From positions 1 through 36,127 of the forward strand of contig JALHNO010000013.1 in assembly GCA_022843465.1 (NCBI GenBank): 36,127 bases of DNA, read 5' to 3'. This stretch comes from Pseudomonadota bacterium. Lineage in GTDB: Bacteria; Pseudomonadota; Gammaproteobacteria; Xanthomonadales; Ahniellaceae. A model generated the notes under the pieces. That model was not told where the DNA came from and did not search any database. It saw only the letters and a program-made list of their open reading frames with translations. Of the stretch, positions 26,224 to 35,315 are shown one piece after another. The first letter of the stretch is position 1. Every line of letters begins with the position of its first letter. The position numbers were made by a program, and so were the translations under genes.

Positions 26224-26598
26224 TCGCGGCGTCAGCGCACGAAGAGCGATCGGGGGCCGGTGGCAGCGCCCCCGTTGCGAAGCGCTGATCCCCGAGCCTG
26301 ATCAGCGGGAACCGGGTGCAGGAAGCGCTCGGCCGCTCGTCCGCAGCCCGCTGCAAGACCTGTCGGCGGGGCTGCTGGCCAGCAAGGACTTGGCTCTCGT
26401 CCTGACTCGGACGGGTCGACTGCCGCAACGCCCAGGTGCAGGCGCCGGCGTCATCCGGGCGTTTCGGGTCCGACGACAATGGTTTCTGGCCGTACCCGGC
26501 ATCGTCACTTTACTCGGCCACAAAAAGCGGACAGGCTCGCGTCACTCCGCTCATTGAGCGGGCGCCACAGGGGGCGGATCAATGCGGTTTGAGATGCC
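26224..26598. other. Intergenic region with hairpins
   Basis: A 375-bp stretch without a gene. A 7-bp stem hairpin CGGGGGC...GCCCCCG (26251-26274, 10-nt loop) lies 28 bp after the collagen-like gene stop; it has no U-tract, so terminator function is doubtful. The right end has the hairpin and 31-bp block (26547-26592). Nothing else was recognised. Confidence 0.55.
26547..26592 (+). promoter_or_regulatory. Hairpin + 31-bp block, copy 2
   Basis: Hairpin CCGCTCA-t-TGAGCGG (26547-26561) followed immediately by the 31-bp block (26562-26592), identical to 23538-23568. The block's ATG (26583) is out of frame with the gene starting at 26599. The stem differs from that of copy 1 while pairing is preserved, which argues for a structural role or shared mobile origin. 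Confidence 0.65.
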
Positions 26599-26994
26599 AT
26601 GTTCCTGGAAACCGTCGTCATCGATCGCGGACATCCGTTGCGCGTCTTCATCCAGATGGAAGGTGAGTCGCAGGAAGTCTTTGTCACGCCGGGTACCACC
26701 AGTTTCGACGTGAAGGAACGCAACGGCGGTCAGTCGAATGCGCCGTTCTCGTATCGGGTAATGGCCAAACGTGTGAACTTCCAGGATCACCGCTTCGGCA
26801 ATGATCCGGTCTGGGGACCGGGCGATACCCGCCGCTATTCGCAATATGCCGCGCCACCGCCGGTCGGCTATGAAGAGAATGTGCAATTCCAGGCGCAACA
26901 GCGTCAGCAATGGGTGCAGGGTCCGATGCCGGAAGGCTTTGTCACCCAGGCTGAGTTGCAACGCCAGGCCGAGGCGGCACCCGAGCGCGAATAG
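26599..26994 (+). CDS. Small hypothetical protein, Gln/Pro-rich tail
   Basis: A 131-residue protein that I do not recognise. The N-terminal half is ordered-looking: LETVVIDRGHPLRVFIQM, then SQEVFVTPGTTSFDVKERNGG and APFSYRVMAKRVNFQDHRFG. The C-terminal half is rich in Pro, Gln and Tyr (YAAPPPVGYEENVQFQAQQRQQ) and ends in an acidic helix-like tail. No signal peptide or membrane segment, so probably cytoplasmic. Third-codon positions are GC-rich as in neighbouring genes, which supports it being real. The ribosome binding site is weak (GAG eight bases upstream). A 31-bp repeat lies just before it, and the next gene is convergent, ending 82 bp downstream. Confidence 0.6.
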   Translation: MFLETVVIDRGHPLRVFIQMEGESQEVFVTPGTTSFDVKERNGGQSNAPFSYRVMAKRVNFQDHRFGNDPVWGPGDTRRYSQYAAPPPVGYEENVQFQAQQRQQWVQGPMPEGFVTQAELQRQAEAAPERE

Positions 26995-27075
26995 TCGGCT
27001 TCGGAACAAGGAGAAAGCTCATCGGCTGCGGCGGCAGCGTCACAGGTCAGCGCCGGCGCGGCATTCTGGGCGGCG

Positions 27076-28329
27076 TTACTCGAAGCCGTTGGCAAACAGG
27101 ATGAGCTGCCCGGCGTAGGCGACGAAGACACCGCTGCCCCATTCGATCTGGTTGTTGCCATCCGGATGCAGGCCGGCGGTGAAGGCGATATCGCCGGCGC
27201 TGTTGATCGCGACACCGCCGCCGAACACCGGGCTGCTGTCGTGCTGCCCGATGCGGCCGGCGCCGAGGTCTACGGTGACCGCGTCGCCATTGCCGATGAC
27301 GCGCCGGAGTTGCGCACCGTCGCCGACGAAGATGGCCTGGCCCGCGCTGTCGCGTCCGCGGAAGGCAACCAGTCCATCGATATTCATGGCCGGCGCAAAG
27401 AACTCGATCTCGGTCAATCCATTGACGCCAACCCGGGCAATTTCGACTGTGCTGCTGCCGTCGCTGCGCCGCACGCTGCGGACGCCGCCATCGAGGCCCG
27501 CGACGAAGGCAACCTGGCCGATGTCGTTGAGCGCTACCGAGTTGTCGAAGCTCAGATAAGGCGATCCGGCGTCGCCGCCGCGATCACTGGCAATCAGTAC
27601 CGAACTGCCGTTGCCGGCGAAGCGTCTGACTTGGCGATGCTGCGGCAGCGGCCCCGCTGCCATCACCCGCACCACGCCTGCGATGCGGCGCTGATTGTCG
27701 AAGCTCGGCGTGAACAGAAAATCGTACGGGCTGCCCGCATCGATCGCATTCTCGGTGGCGTGAATGGCGACGGCACCGTCATGGTAGGAAACCCAGGCCT
27801 GTCCGGAACCAAAGCCGGCGCGATAGCCGATCTGCCCGGCGTCATTGAGTTCAGGTGTGCCCCAGGAAGTGGCTCCCAGGGGTGCGGCAGTCAGTCGTGC
27901 CGCGGTCTGGGTCGCGGGGTTGCAGATCCAGACGCCATTGTTGGCGGCGGCAAAAAATTGCGAGAACACCACGCCGTTGAGCTGATTGATCCTGGGGTCG
28001 GAGATGATGGCGTCGATGTCATTGTCGGAGTTGCAGACCAGAGCGCCATGGCCACCGGCGCCGAACCATACCGACATGCCATCGAAACCGGGAACGACCT
28101 GAACCCGAAACACCACCGAACCGGCATCATTCAGATCGACGGTGACACTGTTGAACGAGGCACCTGGCGGGAGGTTGTAGCCATTGTCATTGACAATGAG
28201 ATTGCTGCGCGCCTGCAGCTCGAATGTCGGATAGCCCGGCAGTTCTGCGTGTGCCGCTGCGGCAAGCAGCAGGGCGCAGCCCAGTGCCGCACAGCGCAGC
28301 AGGGTGTAGCGGTCGGCAAATGCGCTCAT
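27076..28329 (-). CDS. Secreted repeat protein (NDxGxVAF type), GFE ending
   Basis: A 417-residue exported protein. The signal peptide is MSAFADRYTLLRCAALGCALLLAAAAHA, cut before ELPGYP. The body contains recurrent strands of the form (L/I)-N-(D/S)-A/I-G-x-(V/I)-(A/V/G)-F, for example LNDAGSVVFRVQV, LNDAGQIGYRAG, LNDIGQVAFVAGL, MNIDGLVAFRGRD and INSAGDIAFTAGLH. These suggest a beta-propeller, as in the DUF7453-like family of secreted repeat proteins. The C-terminus is QLILFANGFE, matching the FADGFE and ARDGFE endings of two unrelated exported proteins in this window. No enzymatic motif is visible. It is convergent with the small hypothetical gene and has 181 bp to the tamB end. Confidence 0.8.
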   Translation of the reverse strand: MSAFADRYTLLRCAALGCALLLAAAAHAELPGYPTFELQARSNLIVNDNGYNLPPGASFNSVTVDLNDAGSVVFRVQVVPGFDGMSVWFGAGGHGALVCNSDNDIDAIISDPRINQLNGVVFSQFFAAANNGVWICNPATQTAARLTAAPLGATSWGTPELNDAGQIGYRAGFGSGQAWVSYHDGAVAIHATENAIDAGSPYDFLFTPSFDNQRRIAGVVRVMAAGPLPQHRQVRRFAGNGSSVLIASDRGGDAGSPYLSFDNSVALNDIGQVAFVAGLDGGVRSVRRSDGSSTVEIARVGVNGLTEIEFFAPAMNIDGLVAFRGRDSAGQAIFVGDGAQLRRVIGNGDAVTVDLGAGRIGQHDSSPVFGGGVAINSAGDIAFTAGLHPDGNNQIEWGSGVFVAYAGQLILFANGFE

Positions 28330-28510
28330 TGCCCAAGCCTAACGCAAGAAGTCGGCATCGTTCCAGGGAAGCTCTGAAGAGTCACGTATGCGCCTTCGCC
28401 ATACGGCTTCGCTTGCCAGCCACAAACCCCGCGGCTCTACGCCGCGGACGGTGGGGAATATTACGGCGCCGGATCGGTTCAGAAGTTCCTGGACGTCGGG
28501 ACCGCAGCGC

Positions 28511-31500
28511 TCAACGCTCGATGCGGTAGTTCACCGATGCGCGCTGGCGTTCGCCGATATTCGCTTCCACCTCGATCCGCTGCTTGATCAGATAGCGCAC
28601 GGTGAATACTTCGCCGCGATCGAGCAGGCCAATGCCGTAGCCGATATAGAGGCGCGGGGACAGATACTTGCCGATGGTGAATGCCTCGCCGCGCAGACCG
28701 GCGTTCGATGACACACCGAGTTCATCGAGACCAAGATTCTTCGCCAGCATGTCGCCACCGATGGTGCCCAGCGCCAGTGCAGCGCCAGACAGCTTGCTCT
28801 GCTCACCGCTGCGGACATCGCGCAAGCTGCGGCCGGTGACCAGCAGGGAGAGCGCTTCGGACTCGCTCAGGTCCGGTCGGGCATAGACACGTGAGCTGAG
28901 TTTGCGCGCGGTTCCGGTGATTTCGATCCCGGCGGTACGTTCGCCAATCTCGCGCTCGGCGCGCACCCGCACCGAGGGTTCGTCGAGCGGGCTGGCCGCA
29001 TACAGCAGCTCGCCGGTTTTCACCGCCAGCTTCTGGCCATAGGCGGTGTAGTCTCCGGTCACATCCAGCTGGCCGGTGGCGATTGCCGAGCGTCCACTCG
29101 ACTGCTGCACATTAAGCTGGCCGCGCAGGCTGCCGTCAAAGCCGAAGCCCTTGAGCTGTACATCATCGCCCATGCGGACCAGCACACGCGCGCGCCAGCG
29201 CTCGTCTGCGGTCGTATCCTCGACGTCGTCGATGACCACGACATCGTTGCTCTGCACGCTGGTGGTGCCGAGTTGATCGGCGAGGATGCGGGCGCGCGGA
29301 ATATCCAGTGTCCCGGTCAGGTTCCAGCCCTGCTGATCGCGACTGAGCTTGAGTGCGGGTGTGGCCACCAGATTGAGTTCCGGTGTATTCGAGAGCCTGA
29401 CCTTGTCGCCGCCGATGCTGAGCGCAAGACCCTCGTCCAGATTGCGCGACCAGCGACCATCGACCGTCAACGTGCCATCACCCGACTTGACCGCGCCACG
29501 CAGGATCAGACCCTCGGGCACGCCGGCAAGCGCGACCGAGCCCTCGCTGAGTTTCAGTCCCAGGCCGGGCACATCGGCCTTGAATCCGCTGAGGGTCATC
29601 GATCCGCCAGCGCGAAAACCCGCGGCGTCCTGTTGCAGGCGGAACTGCCCGGTGACCAGGCCGACGGGGTTGGCGATCTCGGTCGTGAATGCCTCGATCG
29701 CATCGAGTTCACGGATCAGGGCGCTGATCGTGCCATCGTAGGCGAGTGCGCCATTGTCATCGAACCGATATTCGAATGCGGCGTCAGCGTGTCCTTCCGG
29801 CAACAGGTCGGTGCTCAGGCTGGCGATGCCGGCGCCTTCGGCATACTCGGTCTGCAGGTGCAGCGCCTGATAACCCAGCAGAAGATCGGGCCGATCCGCA
29901 AAACGCAGCAGCCCGCGCGGTGAGCGCAGTTCGGCATTGGCGCTGATCCACTTGTAATCCTTCCAGGCGGCGCGGGCGGTGCCCTGCAGCACGGCTTCCT
30001 CGACGCTGTAACCGGTGCCGACCAGCCAGTCATTGGCCCAACTGAGCGGCAGGTTGCCCAGATCGAAGGTGAAGCTGCCGGTGCCCGCGACCAGTTCACC
30101 ACCCGTGCAGAAATGCGCTTCATCACTGCCACTCCAGCACGACTCGCTGAGCGATACCTGGTTGCTGCCGATGACCAGTGCCAGTGGCTGCTGCAGACGC
30201 AGGCCGCGATCACGACTGACCAGAAGATCGGCCTGATCGATCACGCCGTCCCAGCGCGCATTGTTCCAGCCACCGCTGGCGCTGATCTGCAGCTGCGACG
30301 CGCGGGCCGACAATTGCAGCGTGAGTGCATGCTCGCTGCGGCTGCCGTCGATCTGGGCGCTGCCGGCATCCAGCAACAAATCCCCCTGCTGCAGGCCGGT
30401 AAAACTGGCGCGCAGGGCAACCGCATCATCGGCGCTGAGGCCGACACTGCCGCTGGCATCGAGTCGCTGCAGTGCGAAGTTGGCCCAGTTCAGATCAGCG
30501 GCGCTCACTGCAAGGCTCCAGCGCTGATCGCGGTCGGCCTGCAGGCGCAGTTGGCCACTGGCGGCGCTGTCGACTACGGCGAGATCGGGCACCGTCAGTT
30601 CCAGCCGCAGTGGCTGCGGACCGCTGATGTCACCGGCCAGTGTCATGCGTGCGTCGGCGAGCGCCACGGCGAGATCGGCACCGCGCAGACTCGAATCAAT
30701 CAACTCGATTTTGCCCCTGGCCTGCAAGGCTTGCCCGCGCAATTGGCCGGACAGCCCGGAGATATCCAGCGCGCCAGTAGCGCCTTGCTCGCCCCAGGCG
30801 CCGCGCCACTCAAGATCGCCCTGCAGGGTTCCCGGCCAGTCGGCGAGCAACTGCGAGGGATCGAACTCGGCGAGCGTGAGCTTGAGCGTCGCCTCGGCCG
30901 CGAGGTCGCGCGAAAGACTGCCGGCGACGGTGAGCGATCCGCGCGGCAGGCGCAGGGCCAGTGCATCGAAGCGGATGGCGCTGGCCGAGAGTTCAACCAG
31001 GCCATCCAGGCGACCCGGCGGCAGGCCATCCTGCTCGATGCGCAGGCTCGGCTTGAGATGCAACTCGGCGTAGCGGCCGCTGGCCTCGACGGACCCCGAG
31101 ATCTTGATCGGCGGTGCATCGCCGCGTGCCAGCAGTAGTCCCTCGGACTGCAGCAGCAACTGCATTGGCTGGTCCGGGGCGAGCGGCAGCTGGCCCTGCA
31201 GGCTGACTGTTCCGGCTTCGCCCAGTTGCGCAGCCAGCGAGTCGATGCGCAGCAGCGTGTCGTGCCATTGCAGTTGGGCCGGCGCGATGCGCGCCTGGTG
31301 CCCGCCTGCAGCCAGTACACCGGACAACTGGAACGCGACGCCAGTGCGGACCAGTTGCAGATCAGCGCTGAGCGGATACTCGGGGCCAAGCCCCAGCGCG
31401 CCGGCATCCTGCTCGGGCAGCTTCAGCGCCAGTTCGAACTGCTCGAATCTCTTGCCGGGACGCAGGCGGGCGACGATATCGAGCGGCTGCTTGAGTTCGA

Positions 31501-32164
31501 TATCAATCGCCTCGCCCATTTCGGCCGAACTGCGACGCAGGTGCGCATCAATCGGATCGGCTGCAGAGGCCTTGGTCTGCAGGCGCAGGTCGCTGGCGCC
31601 CAGCAACCAGGGTTCGTTCGGCAGAATCACGGTAGCGCCGAGCAGGGTGTACTGCTCCTGCTCGACCCGCAGATCACGCAGAGCGATTGCGCTGGAAGTC
31701 ATCGTCAAGCCCGCGCGCAAGGACTGCCAATGCATCGGCGCCTCGGCAACACCTTCGATGGCGAAGTCATCGATCTGCAAGGCATCGATGCGCAACGCGG
31801 GCAGGGCGACGGCATCGGTCGATGTCGCTGTCGCAGGGGCCGGCAACAACTGCACCCGCAGCCCCTGCAGGTTCAGCTTGCCCAGGCGTGGATTTCCGGC
31901 CAGTAGACTCGGAATGCCGAGATCGCCGCGTGCCTGTTGCAGTCGGATATTGACGCTCGCATTGCGATATTGGATGTCCTGCAGTTCGATCGTGCTGCCC
32001 AGCGTGCCGGCAGCCTGCCCGATGCGAAGTTCCGGCAGCGCGGCTTGCGCGCGTGCGACAACGAAGCGCAGGCCCGAAGTCGTGTGCAACAACCAGCCCG
32101 CGACCGAGGCAGTGACCAGGAGCAGGGTCAGCAGGAGCCAGGCCAGCAGTCGCCAGCGCCTCAC
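28511..32164 (-). CDS. tamB: TamB, translocation and assembly module inner-membrane component
   Basis: A 1217-residue AsmA-like/DUF490 protein. An N-terminal signal anchor (LLAWLLLTLLLVTASVAGWLLHT) is followed by a very long beta-taco region typical of the lipid-transfer groove. The diagnostic C-terminal TamB domain is clear: YARPDLSESEALSLLVTGRSL, then SGAALALGTIGGDMLAKNLGLDELGVS and PRLYIGYGIGLLDRGEVFTVRYLI, ending VNYRIER. TamB spans the periplasm and works with TamA, and is implicated in outer-membrane protein insertion and phospholipid transport to the outer membrane. It starts with GTG, and its start overlaps the tamA stop by 4 bases (GTGA). Length is close to that of the family. Confidence 0.97.
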   Translation of the reverse strand: MRRWRLLAWLLLTLLLVTASVAGWLLHTTSGLRFVVARAQAALPELRIGQAAGTLGSTIELQDIQYRNASVNIRLQQARGDLGIPSLLAGNPRLGKLNLQGLRVQLLPAPATATSTDAVALPALRIDALQIDDFAIEGVAEAPMHWQSLRAGLTMTSSAIALRDLRVEQEQYTLLGATVILPNEPWLLGASDLRLQTKASAADPIDAHLRRSSAEMGEAIDIELKQPLDIVARLRPGKRFEQFELALKLPEQDAGALGLGPEYPLSADLQLVRTGVAFQLSGVLAAGGHQARIAPAQLQWHDTLLRIDSLAAQLGEAGTVSLQGQLPLAPDQPMQLLLQSEGLLLARGDAPPIKISGSVEASGRYAELHLKPSLRIEQDGLPPGRLDGLVELSASAIRFDALALRLPRGSLTVAGSLSRDLAAEATLKLTLAEFDPSQLLADWPGTLQGDLEWRGAWGEQGATGALDISGLSGQLRGQALQARGKIELIDSSLRGADLAVALADARMTLAGDISGPQPLRLELTVPDLAVVDSAASGQLRLQADRDQRWSLAVSAADLNWANFALQRLDASGSVGLSADDAVALRASFTGLQQGDLLLDAGSAQIDGSRSEHALTLQLSARASQLQISASGGWNNARWDGVIDQADLLVSRDRGLRLQQPLALVIGSNQVSLSESCWSGSDEAHFCTGGELVAGTGSFTFDLGNLPLSWANDWLVGTGYSVEEAVLQGTARAAWKDYKWISANAELRSPRGLLRFADRPDLLLGYQALHLQTEYAEGAGIASLSTDLLPEGHADAAFEYRFDDNGALAYDGTISALIRELDAIEAFTTEIANPVGLVTGQFRLQQDAAGFRAGGSMTLSGFKADVPGLGLKLSEGSVALAGVPEGLILRGAVKSGDGTLTVDGRWSRNLDEGLALSIGGDKVRLSNTPELNLVATPALKLSRDQQGWNLTGTLDIPRARILADQLGTTSVQSNDVVVIDDVEDTTADERWRARVLVRMGDDVQLKGFGFDGSLRGQLNVQQSSGRSAIATGQLDVTGDYTAYGQKLAVKTGELLYAASPLDEPSVRVRAEREIGERTAGIEITGTARKLSSRVYARPDLSESEALSLLVTGRSLRDVRSGEQSKLSGAALALGTIGGDMLAKNLGLDELGVSSNAGLRGEAFTIGKYLSPRLYIGYGIGLLDRGEVFTVRYLIKQRIEVEANIGERQRASVNYRIER

Positions 32165-34023
32165 AGGTCGGGCCCTGCGGAGATATGGATCTCGAAACTG
32201 CTGTCGGGCTGATCCAGGCCACGGGCCAGATCGAGGCGGATCGGACCGACCGGTGATGCCCAGCGGACGCCGACGCCCACGCCCTTGCGCAGGTGCGGAC
32301 GGCCGCTGGAGAACACATCGCCGGCGTCCACAAACACTGCCGCGCTCCAGTCCGGAATGACCTCGCGCTCGAACTCGACCGAGGCGGTGGTCAGAAAGCG
32401 GCCGCCGATTGCGGTGCCGGCAGCATCGCGATCACCCAGGCTCTGATAGCCGTAGCCGCGCACGCTGCGATCGCCGCCGGCGAAGAAGCGCAGCTCCGGT
32501 GGCAGTTCGGGAAAATCGGCGGTGCCGGTGGCGCCCAGTTCGCAGCGCAGCAGCAGTCGCGTCTTGGGATTGAACGAGGTGATCCAGCGTCCCTCGATCT
32601 GGGCCTGCACCACGCTGACATCGGAGGCCAGCGACTCGCTGGCAGCGCGCACGCCCAGCCGCAGCGAACCGCCGTGTTCGGGCCGGATGCGTTCGAGCGC
32701 AAATACCCGCGTCAGGTTGAGTTCCGGATAGATCACCACGGTACGTCGGCGATCGTCGAACAGATCACGGCTGCCGACCACAAAGCTGCCCTGCAGGGCA
32801 TTGATGCCGAAGCTGCCGTTCCAGAGGTCGCCTGAGCGCGTCATCCCCGCGCTGATCAGGGTGGACGTGGCATCGACCACATCGGTCTGCTCATCGCGGT
32901 AGCGGGCGCCGAGCAGATAGAAGCGACGTGCGTCGGAGCTGTGCGGAATGCGGTAATCGATACTGGTAAACGCCAGGTTCTCCGCCAGCTCGGTTTCGCT
33001 GGCGAGCGTATGCCCGCGCGCATTGAGCCAGCGCCGGTCCAGTCCAAAGCGGACACCGGCGCCGTAATCGGTATCGTAGGAAGCACCGATGCGATAGGCC
33101 GAGCGCTTTGCCGGCGCCAGATTCACTTCGATCGGAACATGCAGGTCGCTGGCGTGTTCGACATCGGGGCGCACCTCGATGCTGGAGAAATAGTTCGAGC
33201 CTGCCAGCGCCTGCTGCAGCGCCTCGATGCGCGCCTGGTCGTAACGGTCGCCGTTCTTCCAGGGCAGATAGCGGCGCAGGAAGGCGTCGTCGAACTGGGC
33301 ACCGGAAAAGCGGATCTCGCCGAGCAGATAGCGTGTGCCCGAATTCCATACCAGCACGATGTCGGCGGTGTTGTGCTGACGACTGATCTCGACGCGCGGT
33401 TCCGGCAGGGTCTGATCGAAATAGCCACGGCGTTGCAGGGCGCGCTCGATGCGGGCCTTGCTGGCCTCGTAGGTCGCGTGATCGAAGATTTCCCCTTCGG
33501 CCGGGTGGAAGTCACCGACCAGGGCGGCAATGCGTTCATTGCGTGCCGCCGCGCCGATGATCTCGATCTGCACCGAACGCACGCGTACCGGTTCGCCGCG
33601 TTCGATGGTCAGTGTGATGGTACGCGGTTTGATGTCGTCGGCGCCGACGCTGACCACGGTCTCGGCGTTGTAGTAACCAAAGGCCTGCAAGGCGTCGCGC
33701 ACCTCGGTGGGCGCCTGCGCCAACAGTCGGGAAAGCCGGGCACTGCCGATGCTCTTGCGCGACTCGTAGGCGACGATCGAAAGTGCCTGACCTACCGCTT
33801 CGCGCTGAAGTTCATCGACGCCTTCGATCTTGACCTTGACCGCGGTCACCGCAGGCTCGGCAGCAGAGGCCGCGTTGATCGCGCCAACAGCAAACGCAAG
33901 TACGCCGAGCAGACATGGAAGGGCCAGCCTGGGCCAGCGTACAGCGCGCCCGGTGGACAGGTGGACGCCTCGGTCGACGATGGCTATCGGATGGAGAACG
34001 GAACGGAAAACGGCGGGCGCCAC
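32161..34023 (-). CDS. tamA: TamA, Omp85-family outer-membrane component
   Basis: A 620-residue BamA-like protein. After the signal segment WPRLALPCLLGVLAFAVGAINAASAA there are three POTRA-like domains (~60-310), for example VTAVKVKIEGVDELQREAV and RKSIGSARLSRLLAQAPTEVRDALQAFGYYN. The 16-stranded barrel follows (~315-620), with RFFAGGDRSVRGYGYQSLG (L6-loop region; the conserved (V/I)RGY is present as VRGYG) and the closing segment GVGVGVRWASPVGPIRLDLARG. The start is GTG at 34023, one base after the stop of the ACMSD-like gene; no Shine-Dalgarno is obvious, so re-initiation is likely. The stop overlaps the tamB start. Confidence 0.95.
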   Translation of the reverse strand: MAPAVFRSVLHPIAIVDRGVHLSTGRAVRWPRLALPCLLGVLAFAVGAINAASAAEPAVTAVKVKIEGVDELQREAVGQALSIVAYESRKSIGSARLSRLLAQAPTEVRDALQAFGYYNAETVVSVGADDIKPRTITLTIERGEPVRVRSVQIEIIGAAARNERIAALVGDFHPAEGEIFDHATYEASKARIERALQRRGYFDQTLPEPRVEISRQHNTADIVLVWNSGTRYLLGEIRFSGAQFDDAFLRRYLPWKNGDRYDQARIEALQQALAGSNYFSSIEVRPDVEHASDLHVPIEVNLAPAKRSAYRIGASYDTDYGAGVRFGLDRRWLNARGHTLASETELAENLAFTSIDYRIPHSSDARRFYLLGARYRDEQTDVVDATSTLISAGMTRSGDLWNGSFGINALQGSFVVGSRDLFDDRRRTVVIYPELNLTRVFALERIRPEHGGSLRLGVRAASESLASDVSVVQAQIEGRWITSFNPKTRLLLRCELGATGTADFPELPPELRFFAGGDRSVRGYGYQSLGDRDAAGTAIGGRFLTTASVEFEREVIPDWSAAVFVDAGDVFSSGRPHLRKGVGVGVRWASPVGPIRLDLARGLDQPDSSFEIHISAGPDL

Positions 34024-34024
34024 T

Positions 34025-35032
34025 TCAGTCGAACCGCGAGCGCGGCAGGTCCAGCCACTCGAGCGCAGTGCCGTGGAAGAGACGATCCTGACCGGCGGCG
34101 TCGAGCGCGAGCGCGTCGATGCCGCTGCCGGGCCGCTGCTCGCCGAGCGGGAACGGGTAATCGGTACCGAGCATCACATGCTCGGCGCCGACGACATCAA
34201 TCAGATAGCGCAGGGCCTGCGGGTCGTGAACACAGGAATCGAAGAACAGCCGCGAGAAATACTCCCGCGGATTGCGCGGATTGTCGACCGCGACCAGATC
34301 CGGCCGCATATTGAATCCGTGCTCGATGCGGCCGATGGTGAACGGGAACGAGCCGCCGCCATGCGCGAAGCAGATGCGCAGGCGCGGCAGCCGCTCGAGC
34401 ACACCACCAAAGATCAGCGAGCAGGCGGCCCGCGACTGCTCGGCCGGCATGCCCACCAGCCAGGGCAGCCAGTACCTGGGCATCGACTCGGTACCCATCA
34501 TGTCCCAGGGATGGATCAGGATGGCGGCTTCCAGATCCTGCGCCGCCTGGAAGAATTCAAACAGTTCGGGTGCATCAAGATTCCAGTCATTGACATGCGA
34601 TCCGATCTGCACGCCCTGCAGGCCGAGTTGATCGACGCAGCGCTCCATTTCCTGGATGGCGAGTCTCGGCGATTGCAGTGGCACCGTGCCGAGCGCAGCG
34701 TAGTGGCGACGAAAGCGCCGGCAGACGTCGGCCTTGTGGTTGTTCAGATGCTGGTGCAGATCGAGTGCCTGATGTGGCTTGGCCCAGTACGAGAACAGCA
34801 CCGGAACCGTCGACAGTACCTGAACCTGCACGCCGAATTGCGCGTACTCCTGGATGCGCAATTCCGGGTCCCAGGTATTGGGCCAGATCTCGCGGAAGAA
34901 CTTGCCATCCTTGTAGATGCGATGGCGTCCCTCGCGGTGATGGATGACGGCAAAGCGGTCGTCGCCGTATTTCTCGGCGAAGTTCGGCCAGCTCTCGGGC
35001 AGTACATGGGCGTGGGTATCGATCTTCAGCAT
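34025..35032 (-). CDS. ACMSD-like amidohydrolase decarboxylase
   Basis: A 335-residue metal-dependent decarboxylase of the amidohydrolase superfamily, closest in pattern to 2-amino-3-carboxymuconate-6-semialdehyde decarboxylase. Ligands and active-site residues: HAH (His7, His9), His174 (ILIHPWDMMG), His224 (CFAHGGGSFPF) and Asp291 (LGTDYPFPLGE); Arg48 (FFREIW) fits the substrate-binding Arg. The N-terminus MLKIDTHAHVLPE and the sequence VQVQVLSTVPVLFSYWAKP also match. Family length is ~332-336. The reaction would be decarboxylation of ACMS to 2-aminomuconate semialdehyde in the kynurenine/tryptophan or nitrobenzoate pathway. No other pathway gene is present. The gene ends one base before the tamA start, so it heads the tamAB transcript. 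Confidence 0.93.
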   Translation of the reverse strand: MLKIDTHAHVLPESWPNFAEKYGDDRFAVIHHREGRHRIYKDGKFFREIWPNTWDPELRIQEYAQFGVQVQVLSTVPVLFSYWAKPHQALDLHQHLNNHKADVCRRFRRHYAALGTVPLQSPRLAIQEMERCVDQLGLQGVQIGSHVNDWNLDAPELFEFFQAAQDLEAAILIHPWDMMGTESMPRYWLPWLVGMPAEQSRAACSLIFGGVLERLPRLRICFAHGGGSFPFTIGRIEHGFNMRPDLVAVDNPRNPREYFSRLFFDSCVHDPQALRYLIDVVGAEHVMLGTDYPFPLGEQRPGSGIDALALDAAGQDRLFHGTALEWLDLPRSRFD

Positions 35033-35233
35033 GGGACCATTGTAGTGCCTGCGGATGGTTCTGACCGACGCGAGGCGAGAAGGGTGAATGTGAAGGCCGG
35101 CGAAATGCGGCCCGGCATCCCTTTCGGCGCGTCCCGGGCCGGGCCCGCCCCATAGGCGTTAACCTGCTTTTCCTGACGAATGATTGCCCTGTCCAACGCG
35201 CTGCTGTCTATCATCCGGCCTTGGTTTGCTTTC

Positions 35234-35312
35234 GCCCCGAAGGGGCACAACAATTCAGCCCAGGGCAACGCCCTGGGTAGGCGGGCAGATCATCCCGAAG
35301 CCCTGAAAGGGC
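35234..35312. repeat. Inverted hairpin array, left end of IS200-like unit
   Basis: Three hairpins in order: GCCCC-gaa-GGGGC (35234-35246), CCCAGGGC-aac-GCCCTGGG (35259-35277) and GCCCT-gaa-AGGGC (35300-35312). The same three occur in inverted order at 35781-35858. Hairpin sequences are conserved while linkers differ, the pattern of REP/terminal-repeat sequences recognised by tyrosine (Y1) transposases. The last hairpin ends four bases before the transposase stop codon. Confidence 0.9.
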
Positions 35313-35315
35313 GAT

